Shown here piece by piece: positions 38,352-46,593 of a DNA stretch of 64,000 bases. The notes under the pieces are model-generated. The model saw only the letters and a program-made list of their open reading frames with translations, did no database searches and was not told the DNA's origin. Source of the DNA: Erigeron canadensis (lineage: Eukaryota; Streptophyta; Magnoliopsida; Asterales; Asteraceae); contig NC_057767.1 of NCBI RefSeq assembly GCF_010389155.1, forward strand, positions 28,553,295-28,617,294, read 5' to 3'. The position numbers were made by a program, and so were the translations under genes. The number at the start of each line of letters is the position of its first letter. Position 1 is the stretch's first letter.

Positions 38352-38705
38352 AGTTTCCTTATTTTGAAAAACCATTTTTTTTGTAAGAACCATGAAAACT
38401 CTTAAATTATATATTTGTTCACATGTTTTTTTTGTTAATTCACATGTGAAATGATATAAAAATGTATGTTGTAGAAGAAACATTCAAAGTAGCCTTTTAT
38501 GAACTTGTAAATGAATTTGTTGACATTTTCTGTTCACATGTGACAAACGACTATATATAAGGTTTTGAAAAAAAATTTTCTTCTGCAACATATATTTTTA
38601 TAACGTTTCACATGTGAATGAACAAAAAAAATATGTGATTTCAATATAAAATTCAGGAGTTCTCACGGTTGCTAAAAAAATGAGTTCTCAAAGTGAAGGT
38701 ATATA
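38351..38705. mobile_element. Fold-back/MITE element nested in the LTR
   Basis: The left arm (TTTTGAAAAACC... GTAAGAACC... AACTCTTAAATT... TTCACATGTGAAA...) and the reverse complement of the right arm (TTTGAGAACTC... GCAACCG... AACTCCTGAATT... TTCACATGTGAAA) align over about 120 bp. Palindromic TTCACATGTGAA occurs in both. A related fragment lies near 59875-59950. No coding capacity. Confidence 0.55.
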
Positions 38706-40422
38706 TATGCATTTATCTATACACACGTTTATTATACCAACCTAGGGTCTTGAAGCATGCCACTACTTTGAACAACCACCATGACTCGTACAAGACACCA
38801 AAAGGGGTAAGGAAAGTTTCGTTTGAAAGCTTCATTCGATCCGTGGACAAAAAAAAAAACAAAGCTAGACATAATCTGGAAAAATGGAAGATGGGGGGTC
38901 GGCGTAAGGTACGGCAGACCCAACGTCTATTACGCTGAGCAAAGACACCACGGCGTAAGCTACGGTCCAGCTATCGTACATTACGGTGTCCTGGAAGTTC
39001 GAATTTTGGCGTCTGATAGGGTGTAAACAGTGCATTTCAAGCGTAAGGTTCAAATTAAAGATCCAAGGCACCATAAGCTTGGACCGTAATGGGCGCCAAG
39101 AAGAAGAGTTCCAGCGTAATTTACGCCCAGATGGGCGTACCAGATGGTGGTAGGGAGCAAGCAAAAAATCTGGGCTGAATTTGGATGAAGAACAGGTTTG
39201 ACTTTTTAAAGTCAAAGTTGACCAAACACAATTAACCCGAATTGAACATACAAATCCGACTTGTAGGCTTCAAAAACTCGTCTTTAATCCTTGATAGACA
39301 CATGAAGATGTAAACAAACGTATCTTATAACCTAATTTTGAAACAAAACATGAATTTCGTAATTATTTGATTTTGACCTGGTTTTATTTATTAAAAACCC
39401 TAATTTCGGTCCAAATCGGTTTTAATCCAAATTTTTGTACAAGGATTGCTTATTTAGACTAATAACATGATTTGAAGTATAACCCAATCAATATATTTAA
39501 TCCGTAATCTCAACCAAGGTGAAATTCAGTTTTTGACCCATTTGACCACATAAAATCCTAATTTTTGAATAAAATGATTTGACTTGTAATTTGACCCAAG
39601 TTTACATTATTTTGATTAGAAGAAAAGACTGTAAAAATGAAATAAAAATGTTAGGACAAGTTTAACTTACCAATTCTTCCATCATAAGCTAAGATCTGAA
39701 ATTTAATAATAATTGGTGAATTCTTGCACTTTGACTTTCCAAATTTTGATATGATGATTACTTGATGATAATGATGAAGTATTTAATACAAATCTAGTTT
39801 GAATAACCTTTAATGATACAAGAATTTAGAGAGGTAGAGGATGCAAGAATTGGTCTTACATTTAATGTGTGTGTGTGAGAGAGAGAGATGAGAGTGAATG
39901 AGTGGATGAGAGTGTAAGAGTGGGATTGGGTGGATAGGGTTGGGTAAGTTGGGATGGGTCATGGGTTGTGGGTTTGACCCACGGGTTGACCCGATTAACA
40001 TTTCTAGTTTAATTAAACATCACGTTACGTCATATACCGTCTTCATACGATAATATAATCTCGGCTAGTATCATTCGTCATGGAATCATCAAATAAGCAT
40101 TAAATGAAACCAACTAATTAAATTAGTTAGTTATTTGTGCGATCAAGTTAACGGATCTAAAATCAATTAAATCACTAAATCGCGGAATTAAATCACAATT
40201 AGCCACATTTAATTCACGTTATTACAAGTCAAAAGTTACGAATGTTACACTGTCTACATCTTAACCCCCCCCCCCCCATACACCGTCGAGGTATTGAGGC
40301 TCAAAACCCACGGAAGACGTACAACACTAAAGAGTATCTTTCTTTCTTTCTTAGTTACGCACATAGCATTTTTTTTTAGTTTAACTAGTTTTTTCATTTT
40401 TTTTAGTCTTGGTTAGAATACA

Positions 40423-40707
40423 CTAGACGGATGGCCGCACGATGCGGCGGTGATGGCAGTAGCGACGACGGAAGTGGTGGTGGTGGCGTGGTAGTGAATG
40501 TAAATTAATTGATGTAAGAGGGGTTAATATGGTTATTTAAGGGTTGGAGGATCTATGTTGTAAGTTATTTCATTAAGGGTATTACAGGTATTTAGGTGAA
40601 GATGTTTAAATTAGTTAATAAAGAATAAAGGTAATATGGTCATTTCAATGTCTTATTTACTTAAAAAGGAGGACATTTTGCTTTATATAAAAGTATAGAA
40701 GTATAGA
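40423..40707 (-). mobile_element. Non-autonomous Helitron (family A), best-preserved copy
   Basis: On the minus strand it begins TCTATACTTCTATAC after an A and ends with the perfect-stem hairpin GCCGCATCGTGCGGC, a short spacer and CTAG before T. It is 285 bp. The body matches the copies at 2197-2470 and 23218-23560. Non-coding. Confidence 0.7.
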
Positions 40708-41506
40708 TGATTTGAAAGGAGTGTGAGCGTAACAATCTTATGTTACTATAAATCCCTCTTTTACACAGCCATTATGAAACCCGACACCACTACATTCAAT
40801 CTTTTAGCCGTTGTCCTAGATAAACATTTTGAAACACGACCAATTAATGTTTAATAGAATCTTCACCTTTTTTTTGTTGGCATAAAATTTCGTTAAAGTT
40901 TTAGTTATTTGAGGGATAAGTTTTCATTAGGTTAAACAGAAATACGACCAAGTTGTATATTATATATTCGTATCTTATACTTTGACCGAATAGTCGACCA
41001 AATCGTAGATGGTCCCTTCTAATTTGGTAAAACCACGAGCCATGTCCTACGATATTGTCATAATCTGAATTTCGTTTTCCTTCTTGGCCTCTTTATTTGA
41101 TGGTTTTGTAAACATTATTAGAGGTTGCCGAGTGGGCTCGTTCTCGCGCTCGTTCGACATTCGGGGATGAGTCCACACCGTTGGGTGGGACGAGTCCCAC
41201 ACTCGTCCGATGGGTTCGTCCGGTTGATTAGTCCTTGCAGGGACGAGAGGAGCGGGCTAAAATTAATTAATTAATTTTTTTTGAATTCTAACGGCTACTT
41301 GTGAGTTTGAAATGTTGGCAAAACAGGTCCCTTTATCAGCCATTTTTATCAAAAGTGGTTCCTAGAAGTGTCACTTTTAGTCCTTAACGACTATTTTTTT
41401 GTAACAATCAAACATATTTTATTATCAAAACACATTACATGATTAAAAGACATAATTAAAGAACACATTACATGATTAAAACACGAAATACATAATAACG
41501 TTTCGA

Positions 41507-41695
41507 TTACTCGTCATCATCTTTGATTGACATTTTCCCTAAGCTACGGTAAGCTCTTTCATTGAGCCACCACTTGTTGTGTTGAAAGACATTTGACTTC
41601 CCACGATGTTTTGTCTTCTCCGCAGTTGTCGTGGTACGATTCGACCCAAATGCATTGGTCACCCAACGTGTGACCGACCTTAAAAACATCATCAA
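41507..41695 (-). pseudogene. Possible second part of the minus-strand element ORF
   Basis: A 62-codon frame lies directly after the stop of the 41696-41956 ORF. It encodes a basic middle and an acidic end (KWWLNERAYRSLGKMSIKDDDE). It could be a 3' exon or the frameshifted remainder of the same element-borne gene. No family is recognised. Confidence 0.35.
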
Positions 41696-41956
41696 TCACC
41701 CTCCTGCCCCTTTTGGCCCCATCTTGCAAAAAATATGAATATGTCTCTTCGTGTTTCGAGACCTTGCGGCCTGGTGCTTGTATGCCTCAACATGTTGCTC
41801 GCATTGTCGCCTTTTTACCTGTAGGTAACCCATGACCCCAGAGAGCCCAGTTTGAAGGAGGGTGTCTTCTTTGATATCAACCATGATTCTTGTTTTCATC
41901 TCATCTTTAGTCAGACGAGGTTGGTGAACATTCTTTTTTGATGATGAAGACGCCAT
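41696..41956 (-). CDS. Small element-borne ORF, paralogue A (function unknown)
   Basis: An 86-residue protein from the ATG at 41956 (a longer open frame to 42055 exists, but this ATG aligns with the paralogue). It reads MASSSSKKN, then LTKDEMKTRIMVDI, a helical LQTGLSGVMGYLQVKRRQCEQHVEAY segment and a Gly-rich end. It is recognisably related to the divergent ORF at 42271. Both share MASS, a (M)T-D-M motif, IMVDI, a VM-L-K block and a Cys before a charged helix. It lies within a probable Harbinger element. The role is unknown; host gene capture or an accessory element protein are both possible. Confidence 0.4.
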   Translation of the reverse strand: MASSSSKKNVHQPRLTKDEMKTRIMVDIKEDTLLQTGLSGVMGYLQVKRRQCEQHVEAYKHQAARSRNTKRHIHIFCKMGPKGAGG

Positions 41957-42270
41957 TTGCTTAGAAAGAGTGAATGGGTTTGTATAAGAATGAAATTTGG
42001 AATGTTGATGAAATTGAATGTGCTCTGGGTTGGTATTTATAGAGTGACAATCCAACTAGCCGTTCAGGGACTGGAAGTTTATATGTTTTTGAATTTTTGG
42101 CCGTTTTAGGGATCGAAAGTGTAAATATTTTGAATTCGAACGTTGGAGGGATTAAAAGTGTAAATATTTTCATTTTTGAATGTTGAAGGAGCGTCTTTTA
42201 CTTTACCTATAAATACTGACCTCTTTTATCAAACATTTCTGATCAAATCACAAACTTTTATACATCTTAA

Positions 42271-42501
42271 ATGGCTTCTTCATTTTCTTCAAATGTTCTT
42301 AACCGAAAAGCACCAATGACTGTCGATCAAATGGATGACAGTATCATGGTTGATATTCTCGACCACCATTTGTTCAGAGAGAAACTTGTTGCAGTTATGC
42401 AAAAGCTAAGTGCGAAGAAGAAATGGTGTGTAGAAAAAATCGGATACATACAAACCGGGTATTGTACTGAACTTGAGTGTCAATACTTTACTTATTTGTA
42501 G
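42271..42501 (+). CDS. Small element-borne ORF, paralogue B (function unknown)
   Basis: A 76-residue protein starting MASSFSSNV with MTVDQMDDSIMVDI and a helical LVAVMQKLSAKKKWCVEKIG segment. The same frame continues after the TAG stop (VKFDKIQVALEQLDCAVTTL and on to 42610), so the ancestral protein was longer. The stop may be a disabling mutation, or it may be removed by splicing, although the only candidate intron is too short for plants. It diverges from its paralogue on the minus strand across a 314 bp spacer. The function is unknown. Confidence 0.4.
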   Translation: MASSFSSNVLNRKAPMTVDQMDDSIMVDILDHHLFREKLVAVMQKLSAKKKWCVEKIGYIQTGYCTELECQYFTYL

Positions 42502-42907
42502 GTAAAGTTCGACAAGATTCAAGTTGCTCTGGAACAACTTGATTGTGCGGTTACCACCTTGGAGCATTTCATCATAACTGCCAAAGCAATTTATGAGATG
42601 AAGAAATGTTGTAATGTTTTTTTTTTTTTAATTATATTGTGTAATGTGTTATGTGTGTTTTCTTTATTTGAAATATTGTAAAAAAAATTGTGTGTTTTTT
42701 TAAAAAAAAAAATCTGTGAAGTGTTTTTAATTTGTGTATGTTTTAGTTTGTTATAATTTTGAAGGGTTAAAAGTATAAAATTTGGATAAAATGGTAGAAT
42801 TAAATAATTGGTGAGTCCAAAACTAGTCCTTGAGAGATGAGTGCACTGAGTGTGTTTGGGGGGATTAGTGAGTGATGGGCATTGAGTAGCCTCTTATATT
42901 ATCTATA

Positions 42908-43340
42908 TCTATACTATATTATAAAGCAGATTCCTTCCAGATTTTCAACATTGAATTGAAATTTTCAATATTGATTTTAAGTACATCCCCAAAATACCCC
43001 TCTCATCTATTCTATATTTATTTAAAATAACCATAATACCCTTTCTCTCTCCTCAAATGTCAACCAATCATCTTTTTTCTCTCTCCTCCATAAATCATTT
43101 ATTCCTCCAATTCATTCAAAATCTTTTATCTTAAAAATCATATATCGATAATTTATAAAAATTGTATGGGTGTTCTTAAAATTTCATGCTATATTATTAG
43201 AGATGTCATTCAATATACTTTCGATGAATTTTTAAATCCGAGAGCGGAGGGCGGAGGCCGTAGGCATTTGACTATCACACTCTCTAACCTAGCTATCACC
43301 CCACCATCTCACCGCCGCAACACGCGGGTACTTATTCTCG
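42908..43340 (+). mobile_element. Helitron-like element ending in CTCG
   Basis: It starts TCTATACTATATTATAAAGC after an A, a typical plant Helitron 5' end. Near 43312-43326 a CCGCAACACGCGG hairpin is followed by a short spacer and CTCG before T. CTCG replaces the usual CTRR. The second half (from about 43165) matches 60590-60768 and the arm core of the fold-back element near 6700. The frame at 43166-43369 is a repeat shadow, not a gene. Confidence 0.55.
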
Positions 43341-43557
43341 TCTTTATTCTAATGGAAAAAAGAAAATGAAAAAGATGCTCCGTATATTCTAATTTTGAAA
43401 TAACCACCACAAATAACTCACTTTCCCGCCATTTAACAAACTCTCTCTCTATATATATATATACTGTAATTACAGTAATATATTCTTAAACACAAATTCA
43501 AATTCATTCATTTGTTTACAAGATAGGTTTTGTTTTTTAAAGTAAAGTATATATAGG

Positions 43558-44110
43558 CACATCTTTATTGGATATCTATGGCAAATGTGGTGCTATAACT
43601 GATGCACGGAAAGTGTTCGATGAAATGCCTGAAAGAAATGTGATTACTTGGAATCGGTAATTTCCGGTTATCTTGTTACCAAGTATGTAGAAAATGATTG
43701 ATTTGTTTCTTGTTGGGTGTGCTTTCAGCTTGTAGTCAGGTAGGGTGGCTTGATAAAGGGCTAGAAAGTTTTGAGTTAATGAGATACGATGCTTCGCTTG
43801 AACCACCAACCGCTGACCATTATGCTTGTGTTGTGGATCTGTATGCTAGAGCAGAAGAGTTTATTAATAGCATGCAATAAGAAGCCGGACCTTCAATATA
43901 TAGAGCCCTGATAGTTGATTGTCGGGTTCATGGAAATAATGAATTTGGCGGGTGTTGGCAAGAAATCAATTTCCTGATGAACCTGCAGCTTATGTGCAGC
44001 TGTCATATATTTTGGCCACTGACAGTTACTGGGATGACCCTGCTGGAGCACACAACCTCTTGTGTGCTAAAAGGAATCGAGACTAAAGCAGGCTTTAGCT
44101 GGATATAGCG
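43558..44110 (+). pseudogene. PPR-protein (PLS/E class) pseudogene fragment
   Basis: Frames on the plus strand spell successive pieces of a plant PPR protein. They read SLLDIYGKCGAITDARKVFDEMPERNVITWN, then after stops and a frameshift VLSACSQVGWLDKGLESF... ADHYACVVDLYARAEEF, and then an E-domain-like LIVDCRVHGNNEF and AGFSWI. PPR proteins bind organellar RNA. Several stops and frame changes show the copy is dead. Confidence 0.75.
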
Positions 44111-45484
44111 TTGTGGTAAGTACTTTTTTCACCAGCATAAAACATCATCTTGAAGCAGTCTCTCTACCCGCATACGAGTGGGATTGGGTATTGTTGTTAA
44201 ATTTCACATCTTTTCATTTGAATTCAGCTGAGGATAGGCTATAAATTAATCTTATTTTAGTTTTCATAATGGTTGTACTTTCAATCTGGCGTGGACCTTT
44301 AGTTTTGAAATCATAATGAGGTTTTGTTGTATAATGGATGTTCCATATGTAACCAAGAAATTGTAACATTTTTTCTGTTGTGAAATACTCAAATACATGT
44401 GAAATTAGCAGATTGTTTATTTTTTGACATGTTAGATTACTTATATTCTAATCCCTCCAGTAGATTGATGTATAAATTATTGTTCGTAGAAAGGTTGTTT
44501 CTTTTCGATATTTGATAAGCAGTTAAACAGGTTAGTCTCCAATGAGATGTTGTGATTTTCATAGAGGATGTGTATTTCTTTGGTTGTGGTTCGTTTTTAT
44601 AAACAAAAATGGGTACCATGTGTTATGTGTTATTGAATAACTTATTTCCTCTTAAAACTACACATAACAAGACTTTTATTCTGCAACGTGCAAGACCGAG
44701 CGAGAAAATAGAGTTGTGACTTGTGAGCACAACTGGGTATTTGGCTTGGCATCTTGTAATTGTAGAGCCGCATGATTCATGTTGTACGAGTGAAGTCCAT
44801 TAGGCCTTATATATGAGATGGTCTCTGATCATGCAGTTGAGGTCTATATGGGTCGTGGAGGGCTACTACTAGTACTACTTGAAGCTCGACTATGGCTTCA
44901 GAGTCCATGATACCCTGAACCCTTCAAAGTTTTATGACGTCTTTAAGTTTTCACACTTTGTGTGCGAGAATTGCGGACAGAGGTGGTGGTCTCTGAGCAA
45001 CTTCTGTACTTAAGCACTTACAATTCAGTGTCAATAGTATTTTCATTGGCTCTGGTATTGGTTGAGCTTCAGATTTGGGACAGGATATTGATACACTTAA
45101 TAGACTATTTATAAACTCACGATTACAAATACAAATGTTCTTCCTATCAAAACCTCGTTTTCAAGGTTGTTTAGTATTGATGAAACCATCTGTGCGACTA
45201 TAAACAAAATTTATATAGTTCTTCATGAGCAACTAAGCATTTCATAATATATACTATGGGGTGTTGATGGGTTGGGTTATACGGGTTGGCTTTTGCAATA
45301 TGGGTAATGATATAAAATTCTAATATACTTTTTCATTTATATCCTTATAATCATTCTACTTCTTATATATGGTACTTGTCTCTTTTTAACCATCTTGTAA
45401 CATGAATATTGATTTGGTTTTTGTTCAGCTTGATATAACATGCCCAAAAATCCTACATATAGATAAATTATCATGTAAGTACAG
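44111..45484. other. Spacer between PPR fragments
   Basis: No coding region is supportable. It may include remains of the PPR gene's flanks. Confidence 0.45.
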
Positions 45485-45709
45485 TTTTATAGGAGAATGG
45501 ATGAAGCAGAATGGATATTTTCATCAGTGGTTGAGCACAATACCGTATCCTGGAATTCACTTCTTTCAGGTTATACTCAGCATGGATATGGCAAAGAAGT
45601 TGTTGACACATTTGAACAAGTGACCAAGACCAAAGACAAACCCGATCCAGTGACATTTCTTATTGTGCTTTCAGCTTTTAGTCATGTAGGATTGCTTGTA
45701 GTCATTTAA
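45485..45709 (+). pseudogene. Second PPR-protein pseudogene fragment
   Basis: The frame opening at 45497 reads MDEAEWIFSSVVEHNTVSWN, then SLLSGYTQHGYGKEVVDTF and KPDPVTFLIVLSAFSHVGLL before a stop. This is one and a half PPR repeats of the L/S type. It covers a module position similar to that in the fragment at 43558-44110. The locus is therefore either rearranged or derived from two copies. Confidence 0.7.
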
Positions 45710-46593
45710 GGTTAGTATCTTTTACAGTATTACTCTAATGCTTATTACCCTTTTTCTTAAGGTCTACACGTCACTGCCGTGGGTGTCAAATTGAGGGTAC
45801 GGATATTTTTACATTTGGCCATAGAGAACAGCTTTTCATCAGATAGAATCTGCCATTAAAAAAGGAACACATAAATATATTTCCCAAATAATCATTAAGC
45901 TCATTAGAATAATCAAACCATATATACATACCTGGGAACCACAGATCTAAGAAATCTGAGATGGGCTACATGTGATTATTTTTTATCTGTAAAGCTAAAC
46001 GAAATAAACAGACTCTTCAAATTTTCCCAATTAGGTCTGCCTTTAATCTTTGATCAACACAATAGGTACCTTGATAGTACATAAAGATTTCAACTCTTGA
46101 GACCAGAGCACTTGACAATTATGTGTTGCAAGCCACCATCTGTGACTTGGTACATCTATAATTCTAGATAATCAAGTGCCCACAAGTTAAAATCTGATAA
46201 TCGTCAAAACGCCTATCTGTAGCTTAATCTATTTGACCCGTTAGCAGTTACATCATAAAACATAACCCGAATCTACCCATTTGTAATAGGTAAACAGTCA
46301 AACTTTCCACCCAAAATCAAATAAACATACCGTGTGATATCGAGAAACTCTAGATGAGGATCATTCCTAGAAACAATTTGCAAACTTTTTCTGATATAAC
46401 CTGTTTAGCCACATCAATACAATGTATCATATAAAATATCAACCAAAATAGATAACTCATCGTATTTAGAGACAAAAAAGAGGTTATAAAACACACCATT
46501 AAAGATTGCCTTAATATCTTAATAGATAAATTCAAGTACAGTTTTATAGAATTACAAATATTTGCACCTGATTTAAGATGTTTTTTGATACCA
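45710..46593. other. 3' flank of the CLO gene
   Basis: AT-rich sequence that should contain the minus-strand 3' UTR and polyadenylation region of the gene at 46594-49538. No other gene was seen. Confidence 0.5.

Larger units (their letters stand above)
35409..40249 (-). mobile_element. Solo LTR, chromovirus (Tekay-like), with nested insertions
   Basis: It starts TGTAACACCTC and ends AATGTTACA (TG...CA). Perfect 5 bp target duplications CTGTC flank it (35404-35408 and 40250-40254). Without the nested LTR it is about 3.35 kb. No gag-pol coding region, primer-binding site or second LTR is visible, so it is a solo LTR left by recombination. Read on the minus strand the end ...TTGAGGTGTTACA and start TGTAACATTCG look like Tekay-type chromovirus LTRs. 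The family is inferred; the LTR structure and duplication are seen. The segment 38866-39150 has many GCGTAA/TTACGC palindromic motifs. Confidence 0.75.
35256..40352 (+). mobile_element. tRNA-derived SINE split by an LTR insertion
   Basis: The left part (35256-35408) has an A-box-like TGGTTTGGATAAGTGG and a B-box GGTTCAATCC (35310-35319). It then continues through AGGTACAGGTAAGGTCTGTC. The right part resumes at 40255 with TACATCTTAACC, a run of C, CATACACCGTCGAGG and a CTTT-rich tail to about 40352. Joining the parts at one CTGTC gives a continuous plant SINE body. The interruption is the solo LTR at 35409-40249. Confidence 0.65.
41121..42893. mobile_element. PIF/Harbinger-like element carrying two small ORFs
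   Basis: The element starts GAGGTTGCCGAGTGGGC, and the reverse complement of its right end is GAGGCTACTCAATGCCC; only about 10 of these 17 bases match. It is flanked on both sides by TTA (41118-41120 and 42894-42896), the PIF/Harbinger target duplication. No transposase is present, so it would need one in trans. It contains two divergent small ORFs (41696-41956 minus and 42271-42501 plus), with similar leaders around 42085-42190. The inverted repeats are weak, which lowers confidence. Confidence 0.5.
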
